Made by a program: the position numbers and the translations under genes. From contig CAJHAA010000015.1 of NCBI GenBank assembly GCA_904846265.1, positions 1 to 64,000 of the forward strand: DNA of 64,000 bases, given 5' to 3'. The DNA comes from Psychrobacter immobilis. GTDB lineage: Bacteria; Pseudomonadota; Gammaproteobacteria; Pseudomonadales; Moraxellaceae. Of this stretch, positions 33,113 through 40,424 are shown one piece after another; within the stretch, counting starts at the first letter, position 1, and every line of letters begins with the position of its first letter. Under the pieces are notes generated by a model. The model saw nothing but the letters and a program-made list of their open reading frames with translations. It searched no databases and was not told where the DNA came from.

Positions 33113-33658
33113 ATGAAAACTCTACAAAAAACGCTACTTGCACTAGCAGCTGGTTCTTTGTTAACTGTTGGCGCACAGGCCGCTACTTCTTATAGCAACG
33201 GTTACACTGGTCAGCCGTATGTCGGCGTCAAAGTCGGTCAGTTTGATCTAGATATTGACAATGCAGATGATCCAACTGCTTATGGTGTCTACGGTGGTTA
33301 TAACTTCGATCAAAACTTCGGTGTCGAAGCAGAGTATGTAGGTTCAGATGATGCTGATTACAGAAACGGTGATCTTGATGCCAAAACTTATGGCGCGTAC
33401 GGTACTGCACGCTACCAGTTCCCAAACACTGGCTTATACGCCAAAGGTAAGCTAGGGGTTGCTAAAACTGAAGTAGAAGGTGATTACACCGTTGGCCCAG
33501 TCAAAGTTTCGAACTCTAGCAGCGACACAGGTCTTGCTGGTGGTGTAGGTCTTGGTTACTCAGTGAATCCTAACTTTGGTGTCGAAGCTGAATACTCAAT
33601 GATGGACAGTGATGTCGATGCCAAACTACTTACTGTTGGCGCTCAGTTGAAGTTCTAA
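33113..33658 (+). CDS. Outer-membrane beta-barrel protein, copy 1
   Basis: A 181-aa porin-family (OMP_b-brl-like) protein with signal peptide MKTLQKTLLALAAGSLLTVG and a likely cut after AQA. Repeating amphipathic beta strands include QPYVGVKVGQFDLD, YGVYGGYNFDQNFGVEAEY and GLYAKGKLGVAKTE; it ends in F, as expected of BAM substrates (VGAQLKF). ATG 33113 is preferred to the upstream start at 33080 because AAGGAG (33101-33106) lies just before it. It is the first of three tandem paralogues. Its function is unknown; small eight-stranded barrels can be adhesins, resistance factors or structural. Confidence 0.88.
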   Translation: MKTLQKTLLALAAGSLLTVGAQAATSYSNGYTGQPYVGVKVGQFDLDIDNADDPTAYGVYGGYNFDQNFGVEAEYVGSDDADYRNGDLDAKTYGAYGTARYQFPNTGLYAKGKLGVAKTEVEGDYTVGPVKVSNSSSDTGLAGGVGLGYSVNPNFGVEAEYSMMDSDVDAKLLTVGAQLKF

Positions 33659-33769
33659 AGCCAAAACGATTTATCAGCTAAACGAGTGAGAGAAGATGGC
33701 AATAATAATCTTTTCTCATCCAGATACTTTATAGACAAATAATTAAAAATATAACCCTAGGGGAATACT

Positions 33770-34312
33770 ATGAAAACTTTACAAAAAACGTTACTTGCAT
33801 TAGCAGCTGGTTCTTTATTAAGCATGGGTGCACAAGCCGCCGTATCTTATGGCAACGGTTACACTGGTCAGCCATACGTTGGTGTAAAAGTCGGTCAGTT
33901 TGACCTAGATGTAAACGGTGCTGACAAGCCAACTGCTTATGGTGTCTATGGTGGTTACAACTTTGATCCTAACTTTGGTATCGAAGCAGAATATGTAGGT
34001 TCAGGCGATGCCGATTATTATAACGGTGATATCGATGCCAAGAGCTATGGCGCGTATGGTACTTATCGTTATCAGTTCCCAAATACTGCGCTATATGCCA
34101 AAGGTAAGCTGGGTGTTGCTAAGACTGAAATCGAAGGTAACTATATCGTTGAAGACTCTAATAGAAAAACCATTTCTAACGATGATACCAGCCTTGCAGG
34201 TGGTGTAGGCCTTGGTTATTCGGTTAACCCAAACTTCAGTGTCGAAGCTGAATATGACATGTTAGGTAGCGACGCAGATCTAATGACTGTTGGTGCTCAG
34301 CTAAAATTCTAA
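33770..34312 (+). CDS. Outer-membrane beta-barrel protein, copy 2
   Basis: A close paralogue of copy 1 (180 aa), nearly identical in signal peptide and strands and differing mainly in surface-loop segments (DVNGADKP and the IEGNYIVEDSNRKTIS region). It ends in the same VGAQLKF. The 111-bp gap from copy 1 has no terminator, so both may share one transcript. Nucleotide-level similarity is high, indicating recent duplication. A terminator follows at 34338. Confidence 0.88.
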   Translation: MKTLQKTLLALAAGSLLSMGAQAAVSYGNGYTGQPYVGVKVGQFDLDVNGADKPTAYGVYGGYNFDPNFGIEAEYVGSGDADYYNGDIDAKSYGAYGTYRYQFPNTALYAKGKLGVAKTEIEGNYIVEDSNRKTISNDDTSLAGGVGLGYSVNPNFSVEAEYDMLGSDADLMTVGAQLKF

Positions 34313-34337
34313 GTTTTTGATTAGCAGTATGATAACT

Positions 34338-34368
34338 AAAAAACGCACCTCGAAGGGTGCGTTTTTTT
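34338..34368 (+). terminator. Terminator after barrel copy 2
   Basis: AAACGCACC-TCGA-AGGGTGCGTTT hairpin followed by a T7 run, 25 bp after the stop. Confidence 0.85.
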
Positions 34369-34521
34369 GTACGATAAAAAGCACTGTAAGCGTCATTAAA
34401 AAAGAGTGCATTTGAAATAATGTTCTGTTAATATCTCGAATTCGACAATAGTTCAGCTAACTTATATGCTCTGTTATTTTCATTCAGATGGTATTTTTAG
34501 TTTTATTTAACAGGAAGATAT

Positions 34522-35070
34522 ATGAATACTTTACAAAAAGCTTTGATCGCCCTATCAGTTGGCTCTTTATTGAGTGTCAGCGCGCAAGCGGCAGTTAACT
34601 ATGCAGGTCAGCCGTATGTTGGCGTAAAAGCTGGTAAGTTAATGGTAGATGCTGATGGTCTAGATGATCCTACTGCTTATGGTATTTATGCTGGTTATAA
34701 CTTTGATCCTAACTTTGGTGCTGAAGTTGAATATGTAGGCTCTAGTGACACTGATGTTGATACAGGTACCAGACTTCTTAAGGGTGAATATGACCTTAAA
34801 ACTTATGGTGCTTACGGTACTTACCGTTATCAATTCCCTAATACTGGTTTATATGCCAAAGGTAAGTTAGGGTTTGCTAAAGCTGAGATTGATGCGTCTT
34901 TAAGTGACGTACTTGGAAACACTGTTAGTGAAAGCGATAGCGATAGTGGTGTTGCTGGTGGTATTGGTTTGGGTTACAACTTTAATCCTAGCATGAGCGT
35001 CGAAGCTGAATATGATTATGTTGCTGAAGATATTACTCTATTGACTTTAGGTGCTCACATTAAGTTTTAA
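34522..35070 (+). CDS. Outer-membrane beta-barrel protein, copy 3
   Basis: The third, most diverged paralogue (182 aa): signal peptide MNTLQKALIALSVGSLLSVS then AQA, the same QPYVGVKAGK and GLYAKGKLGFAKAEID strands, but with different loops (TGTRLLKGEY, SLSDVLGNTVSESD) and the end LGAHIKF. It has its own leader (AT-rich, with AGGAAG before ATG) and terminator. Separate expression from copies 1-2 is likely. Confidence 0.87.
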   Translation: MNTLQKALIALSVGSLLSVSAQAAVNYAGQPYVGVKAGKLMVDADGLDDPTAYGIYAGYNFDPNFGAEVEYVGSSDTDVDTGTRLLKGEYDLKTYGAYGTYRYQFPNTGLYAKGKLGFAKAEIDASLSDVLGNTVSESDSDSGVAGGIGLGYNFNPSMSVEAEYDYVAEDITLLTLGAHIKF

Positions 35071-35091
35071 TAAGTTGATTAAAGAAAAGAG

Positions 35092-35118
35092 AAACGATCG
35101 CTTTGGCGGTCGTTTTTT
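35092..35118 (+). terminator. Terminator after barrel copy 3
   Basis: Hairpin ACGATCGC-TTTG-GCGGTCGT, followed by T6. Confidence 0.8.
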
Positions 35119-35253
35119 TATGCTCTAAGTTTAATATGTGTTTCTCATATTTTTCGAAGTACACACATCATATATTGATGATTTTTAAGAAATTATTAAT
35201 ACTAAAAATGTGCTACATTAAAAGTTAGAATGATAAAGATAGGGAATGTAGTG

Positions 35254-35751
35254 ATGATGGAGATGCTGTGGCTGATTGAACCTTGGCACTGGTTAGTCTT
35301 AGGTTTTATATTGCTGATCATTGAGATGTTTGTGCCGACATTCGCCAGCCTTTGGTTTGGTGCCGCTGCCATCATCGTTGCCGCGCTTTCGTGGCTATTG
35401 CCTATTTCTGTCTCTGTGCAAATTATTATTTGGTTGGTGCTTTCTGCCATATTCTTGCTGGCATGGTTCAAGTTTATTAGACCCTTATCAGTAGATCGCA
35501 CCAAAGCAGGCTTGGGTGGTAGTGTTATCGTTGGTGAAACTGGCATGATTATCGTCCAGCCGCAGCCAGATAGAGCGGGCACCGTCAGATTCAGTGTTCC
35601 TATTGTTGGGGCAGCGGAGTGGATGTGCCGCACTACGGGTGAGCCGGTGGCGGTCGGCGATCGAGTGGTGGTGACCGATATTGTCGGTAATGAGCTGATT
35701 GTGAGCAGTATGAAATCGCAGGCAGCGATTAATAAAGAGATGCAATTATAA
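35254..35751 (+). CDS. NfeD-like membrane protein
   Basis: NfeD proteins are partners of SPFH/stomatin proteins. The N-terminal region has two or three transmembrane helices (about 10-28, 30-45 and 52-70); the C-terminal half is an OB-fold with GGSVIVGETGMIIVQP and GDRVVVTDIVGNEL, as in the family. The frame is open to ATG 35230, but AGGGAATG at 35240-35247 favours ATG 35254. The SPFH gene follows 15 bp later, confirming the nfeD-SPFH operon. Confidence 0.85.
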   Translation: MMEMLWLIEPWHWLVLGFILLIIEMFVPTFASLWFGAAAIIVAALSWLLPISVSVQIIIWLVLSAIFLLAWFKFIRPLSVDRTKAGLGGSVIVGETGMIIVQPQPDRAGTVRFSVPIVGAAEWMCRTTGEPVAVGDRVVVTDIVGNELIVSSMKSQAAINKEMQL

Positions 35752-35766
35752 TAATAGGGAAGAATT

Positions 35767-36627
35767 ATGGAAAGCTTTAGCATTGTCATGGTAGTTTTGG
35801 TTGCACTGGTTGTCTTTACGGTTTTCAAAGGCGTTCGAATCGTGCCACAAGGCTATAAGTGGGTGGTGCAGCGATTGGGCAAATATAGCCAAACACTAGA
35901 GCCGGGTTTAAACCTTATTATTCCTTTCGTTGATGATGTCGCTTATAAAGTGACGACCAAAGACATTGTTCTTGATATTCCCTCACAAGAGGTCATTACG
36001 CGAGACAACGTCGTTATTATTGCCAACGCCGTGGCTTATATTAATATCGTGCGCCCAGATAAGGCCGTTTATGGCATTGAAGATTATGAATATGGTATTC
36101 GTAATTTGGTGCAGACGTCACTACGTTCAATTATTGGTGAGATGGATCTTGATAGTGCATTGTCTAGCCGTGATGAAATCAAAATGAAGCTAAAGCATGC
36201 GATATCAGAAGATATTGCGGACTGGGGTATCACCCTAAAGACAGTAGAAATTCAAGATATTAATCCATCGCAAACGATGCAAGCATCAATGGAAGAGCAG
36301 GCGGCGGCAGAGCGCCTACGCCGTGCGACAGTGACTCGTGCTGATGGTCAAAAGCAAGCTGCTATCTTGGAAGCAGATGGACGTCTAGAGGCGTCACGTC
36401 GTGATGCCGAAGCACAAGTGGTATTGGCGAGAGGTTCTGAAGAGTCTATTCGCTTGATTACTAATGCAATGGGCGAGGAAGAGATGCCTATTGTCTACTT
36501 ACTTGGTGAGCAATATATTAAGGCGATTCGTGAGCTGGCAGAGTCTGACAATGCAAAAATGGTGGTATTACCTGCTGATATTTTAAGTACCATCAAAGGT
36601 ATGGTGGGTGACAAGCTTAAGGTTTAA
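35767..36627 (+). CDS. SPFH-domain (stomatin/QmcA-like) membrane protease-associated protein
   Basis: A 286-aa SPFH/band-7 protein with an N-terminal hydrophobic anchor (about 5-21) and the SPFH domain starting VPQGYKWVVQRLGKYSQTLEPGLN. The following coiled coil (about 170-225) carries the ASMEEQAAAERLRRA motif. SPFH proteins form rings in the inner membrane and modulate protease access or membrane microdomains. It is coupled to nfeD (15-bp gap), supporting joint membrane quality control. Closest by motif to stomatin/QmcA-type proteins. Confidence 0.92.
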   Translation: MESFSIVMVVLVALVVFTVFKGVRIVPQGYKWVVQRLGKYSQTLEPGLNLIIPFVDDVAYKVTTKDIVLDIPSQEVITRDNVVIIANAVAYINIVRPDKAVYGIEDYEYGIRNLVQTSLRSIIGEMDLDSALSSRDEIKMKLKHAISEDIADWGITLKTVEIQDINPSQTMQASMEEQAAAERLRRATVTRADGQKQAAILEADGRLEASRRDAEAQVVLARGSEESIRLITNAMGEEEMPIVYLLGEQYIKAIRELAESDNAKMVVLPADILSTIKGMVGDKLKV

Positions 36628-36791
36628 TCAGTCATGTATAGCCATGTGCTATAGCATTAATGTTTAAAATGGTCAGTGAGCTTATTAGGCGCTGGCTATT
36701 TTTTCGACTGTCAATTGTGCTGAACGCTACATCTAATAAATAACTCATATGGTTCGTTTAACAAGAATAAAATATATATCAGGGATAAAAA

Positions 36792-38183
36792 ATGACGATA
36801 CAAAATATTAATACAGAAATTATTCAAATAAAAGACTTTATCCAAGGCATTGCACTACCTTATACCGTGCTCGATGATACGCATATCAATGCTGCGTATC
36901 CTGAGAGGAAGCTTGAGATTAGAGGGGGTGGTTTTGGCTCAGATGCAGCGGCTCATCCAACCAATGCCAATCAATTTTATGTGCTCACTGATCGCGGTCC
37001 CAATGCGGAGTTCGAAGGTAGTGCAGGCAAGGGTAAACAGTTTTTAGTACCTGACTATACACCGCGCATCGGATTGTTTGAGCTACAAGCAACTGGGCAG
37101 ATTATTAAGATCAAAGAGATACTGCTAAAGGACGCAAATGGCAATCCTATCTCTGGGCTACCGAATCCACAAGCACTCGGCGGAACTAATGAAGTCCCTT
37201 ACGATGTCGACGGCCAGCCGATGACCATGAATCCCAACCTACCTTTTGATGCAGTGACCAATCCTATCAAAAACGATATCAATGGTTTAGATCCTGAAGG
37301 TCTTGCTGCGCTCACAGATGGTAGTTTTTGGATCAGTGATGAGTATGGTCCTCATTTGGTTCATTATAATGCGCAGGGGGTGGAGATTGAGCGTATCAAT
37401 GCCTTTGCGAGCGATGAGCGCAATAATGTGATGGCTAATGGTCAGCCGATTTTACTACCAGCAGAATTTACCAAACGTCGTGCAAATCGTGGTATGGAAG
37501 CATTAACGATTACTCCAGATCAGAGCACACTGGTGGGTATTATGGAGTCTTCTATGGACAACCCTGATCACTCAGGTCGTGTCGCCAGTTTGACGCGCGT
37601 CGTCACTATCAATCTATACTCTGGTCAAATAGCACAGTATTTGTATCGTCTCGATCATGCTCACCATGTGACTTCGGGTATCGTTGCGATTAACAATCAC
37701 GAGTTTTATTTGATTGAACATGATCGCAAGTTTCCGCTACAAGACAAGTCTGCGCAAAAGCTCATTTATAAAATTGATCTCTCGCAGGCGACTGATATTG
37801 AGAATATTTTAAATACAGATAATATCAAGCAAGATCATGTATTGGGTTTAACGATCAATGGACAAACACTTGAGCAGCTTATTGCAGCCGATGAAAAAAA
37901 TTGGCAATTGCTGAAGGAGTTGGCAATCAAACCAGTCAAGAAAACCTTGGTGGTCGACGTTCTCGCGACTGTAGAGTATCCGCATGATAAGTTAGAAGGT
38001 TTGTGGTTGCGTCAAGACGGCTCATTGGGTTTGCTGAATGACGATGACTTTGCGATGACGGATTCGATGATTGCCAATGCTAAAAGCACAATTGAGCAAA
38101 AATATTTAGACAGTGAAAAAACAATAGAAGATGCAAATAGGCTATATATGGTGATGCCTTTTGAATGTGGTGATGGCTACTAA
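36792..38183 (+). CDS. Esterase-like activity of phytase family protein
   Basis: A 463-aa beta-propeller-like protein of the phytase-like (Pfam Phytase-like) family. Motifs: LTDRGPNAEF near 80 and DPEGLAALTDGSFWISDEYGPHLVHYNAQG near 175, which mark the family and its probable Ca/phosphate site. No signal peptide is evident (start MTIQNINTEIIQ), which is odd because many relatives are exported. The substrate is unknown; phosphoester or lactone hydrolysis is possible. It stands alone, followed by MITE copy B. Confidence 0.8.
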   Translation: MTIQNINTEIIQIKDFIQGIALPYTVLDDTHINAAYPERKLEIRGGGFGSDAAAHPTNANQFYVLTDRGPNAEFEGSAGKGKQFLVPDYTPRIGLFELQATGQIIKIKEILLKDANGNPISGLPNPQALGGTNEVPYDVDGQPMTMNPNLPFDAVTNPIKNDINGLDPEGLAALTDGSFWISDEYGPHLVHYNAQGVEIERINAFASDERNNVMANGQPILLPAEFTKRRANRGMEALTITPDQSTLVGIMESSMDNPDHSGRVASLTRVVTINLYSGQIAQYLYRLDHAHHVTSGIVAINNHEFYLIEHDRKFPLQDKSAQKLIYKIDLSQATDIENILNTDNIKQDHVLGLTINGQTLEQLIAADEKNWQLLKELAIKPVKKTLVVDVLATVEYPHDKLEGLWLRQDGSLGLLNDDDFAMTDSMIANAKSTIEQKYLDSEKTIEDANRLYMVMPFECGDGY

Positions 38184-38190
38184 GTAGGCG

Positions 38191-38361
38191 AGGGCATGTC
38201 CTCAATTCAATTGATCATATCTAAACGGGCTAAAAATGGCTAAATTTTGCCAAACATCGTTAAATAGCTGGATAATATCCCGATATTATCTGCGATATTT
38301 TCCTCGTTTGACTGCAATTTAACTCATTTTTATCACCATTTTTGAAACGAGGACACGCCCT
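38191..38361. mobile_element. MITE copy B (about 170 bp)
   Basis: Terminal inverted repeats AGGGCATGTCCTC (38191-38203) and GAGGACACGCCCT (38349-38361) differ at one base. The interior (TAAAAATGGCTAAATTTTGC, ATATTATCTGCGATATTTTC) closely matches copy C in the same orientation and copy A in reverse. The right junction has TA; the left has been altered (GCG before the repeat). It is noncoding. It fills most of the 278-bp gap between the phytase-like gene and hemN. Confidence 0.88.
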
Positions 38362-38402
38362 AGAGGTATTTTTCGTCAATCATCAGCTTTATTAAACACC
38401 AT

Positions 38403-38431
38403 AAAAAAGACCTCAAGTGAGGTCTTTTTTA
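38403..38431. terminator. Bidirectional terminator before hemN end
   Basis: AAAAAAGACCTCA-AG-TGAGGTCTTTTTT, symmetric with A and T tracts; it serves hemN (minus) and possibly the phytase-like gene (plus). Confidence 0.85.
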
Positions 38432-38461
38432 TGACTGCTTTTAATTTATGGAATCACTCAA

Positions 38462-40003
38462 TCAAATAACTTTTGAGAAACGATTCTTATGTTTTTTCTC
38501 AAGATACTCATCAAATACCATGGCGACATTACGACCTAATAATCGACCTTTTGGTAGCACGCGAATACCAGCCGCGTCCATATCGATGAGCTTGTCTTCT
38601 TGCATGGCGCCAAGCTGTTGAATCTCATTGATAAAGTAAGTGATGGCATCGATACCGAATTTTTGATTGACGTCTTTAAAGTCGATATAGTCGTGACAGA
38701 GTAGATTCATAATCACATATTCACGCAAGCGATCTTTGATAGATGTTTTGATAACTTTTACCGCAGGCATGGCAGCCGAGTTACTTTGTGCAGCATCGAT
38801 GCTCGCTTGATAAACTGATAAATCTGTATCATTTTGCAAAATATAGCGGGTATTGGCATTGGCAATTTGACTGATAGAGGAGACGCCGAAGCCCAATAAA
38901 TCACAATCGCCCATGATGGTATAACCTTGAAAGTTACGATGCAGTTTGCCCTCACGCTGCGCCACGGCTAATTCATCATCAGGCTTGGCGAAGTGATCAA
39001 TACCGATATATTGATAGCCAGCTTCGGTCAGCGTATTGATGGTATTGCCAAGCATCGTAAGCTTGGCTGCTGGGTCTGGCAAATCGGCTTCTTTAATCTG
39101 GCGCTGGGCTTTAAAACGTTCTGGCAAGTGTGCGTAATTAAATACTGACAAGCGATCCGGCGACATCTCGATGATACGGCGTACCGTTTTATCCAAGGTT
39201 GCGGGTGTTTGATGCGGCAAACCATAAATTAGGTCGATATTGATAGAGTGAAAACCTAGATCACGCGCCTCATTTAACACATTTTCAATGAGCTCTGCTG
39301 AATGTACACGGTTGACGGCGATTTGTACCGTTTCATCGAGGTCTTGTACGCCTAAACTGACACGGTTAAAGCCAAGGTTGCGTAATACTTTCAATGTCTC
39401 GCCACTCAGCTCACGTGGGTCAATTTCAATAGAGTAATCGCCTTTGTCTTCAGGTAAGAATTCAAACTGAGTTTGTAAAAACTGCCACAGTTGAACCATT
39501 TCTTCATCACTCAAAAATGTTGGCGTACCCCCACCCAAATGCAGCTGTTTAACGAGGGGTTTACTACTACCTTCTGGGACAGATAGCAGGCGGCGTTTGT
39601 GCTTAATCTCAGCGATTAAATACTGCAAATAATCGCCTGAGTCGCTATTTTTCTTGGTGATAATTTTATTGCAAGCGCAGTAATAGCAGAGGTGACGACA
39701 AAAAGGAATATGAAAATATAAAGACAGTGGTGCACGAGCTTCACGGTTCTGAAGGATCTTTGCCTCAAGACCATCAGAGATGGGTGAGAACTCTAAAGCG
39801 GTCGGATAGGAGGTATAACGTGGTCCTGAACGATTGTATTTATTAATAATAGCTTCATCAAAGGCAGGTAGCTGCTTACTCATCATACTGCCACGCGTAC
39901 TGGCATAAGGACTTTCTGATTGCATAACAGGGCGTGTCGTGGTCGGTTGCTCTCCTGCACGATTGTAAGGTTGCTGAGTATTTGATTCTGAATGTTCTGT
40001 CAT
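38462..40003 (-). CDS. hemN: Oxygen-independent coproporphyrinogen III oxidase
   Basis: A radical-SAM enzyme that oxidatively decarboxylates coproporphyrinogen III in anaerobic heme synthesis. The iron-sulfur motif is HIPFCRHLCYYCAC (C102, C106, C109, with C111 following), and RYTSYPTALEF (63-73) is the HemN-specific N-terminal motif. LHLGGGTPTFLS, GVQDLDETVQIAVNR and IDHFAKPDDELAVAQR are present. At 513 aa it has a ~45-residue nonconserved N-terminal extension; ATG codons at M41/M42 are alternative starts. No convincing FNR/ANR box was found upstream. Confidence 0.95.
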   Translation of the reverse strand: MTEHSESNTQQPYNRAGEQPTTTRPVMQSESPYASTRGSMMSKQLPAFDEAIINKYNRSGPRYTSYPTALEFSPISDGLEAKILQNREARAPLSLYFHIPFCRHLCYYCACNKIITKKNSDSGDYLQYLIAEIKHKRRLLSVPEGSSKPLVKQLHLGGGTPTFLSDEEMVQLWQFLQTQFEFLPEDKGDYSIEIDPRELSGETLKVLRNLGFNRVSLGVQDLDETVQIAVNRVHSAELIENVLNEARDLGFHSINIDLIYGLPHQTPATLDKTVRRIIEMSPDRLSVFNYAHLPERFKAQRQIKEADLPDPAAKLTMLGNTINTLTEAGYQYIGIDHFAKPDDELAVAQREGKLHRNFQGYTIMGDCDLLGFGVSSISQIANANTRYILQNDTDLSVYQASIDAAQSNSAAMPAVKVIKTSIKDRLREYVIMNLLCHDYIDFKDVNQKFGIDAITYFINEIQQLGAMQEDKLIDMDAAGIRVLPKGRLLGRNVAMVFDEYLEKKHKNRFSKVI

Positions 40004-40424
40004 GCGGTACTCCTCGTTTTGACCTTGAGTATTACTGTTCTTACATCTCTAACGACCAAATATTTAAAAGCCAGTAGGTGTTTGATAGATCGTTAATAAC
40101 CATAATAACTTTGTTATCAATAATAATTTTCACAGCGCTATATGGTGCTAAAGTTATAGCCATCAATAAGCACTAGTATAACAAATCCTTGTTTACAGTG
40201 GGGTGGTCGGTGAGTTTTCTTACATACAGACTGTCTATGATAAGTCCATTTGATTTTGGCAATTATACTCATACCCCTATTGCGGTTAGCTGGCTAAGTG
40301 CTAGCATCATGATGAATCGACGATATTCAAACAGGCTGCTTCCATAGAATAAAAAAGACCTCAGCATATATCTGAGGTCTTTTTATCACTAATTTAAGCT
40401 ATCACTAATTAAGTTATATCAAGC
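40004..40424. other. hemN-acylase intergenic region
   Basis: 421 bp with the hemN promoter on the left and a terminator at 40350-40384 on the right. No operator, RNA or gene was recognised. A partial TTGAT-like half-site at 40083 does not make a full FNR box. Confidence 0.4.
40350..40384 (-). terminator. Terminator of the acylase gene
   Basis: AAAAAAGACCTCAG-CATATAT-CTGAGGTCTTTTT hairpin, 40 bp after the acylase stop on the minus strand; symmetric. Confidence 0.85.

Noticed and set aside
40070-40110. Possible FNR/ANR box upstream of hemN
   Set aside because: Only one half (TTGAT) is present; the second half does not match ATCAA.
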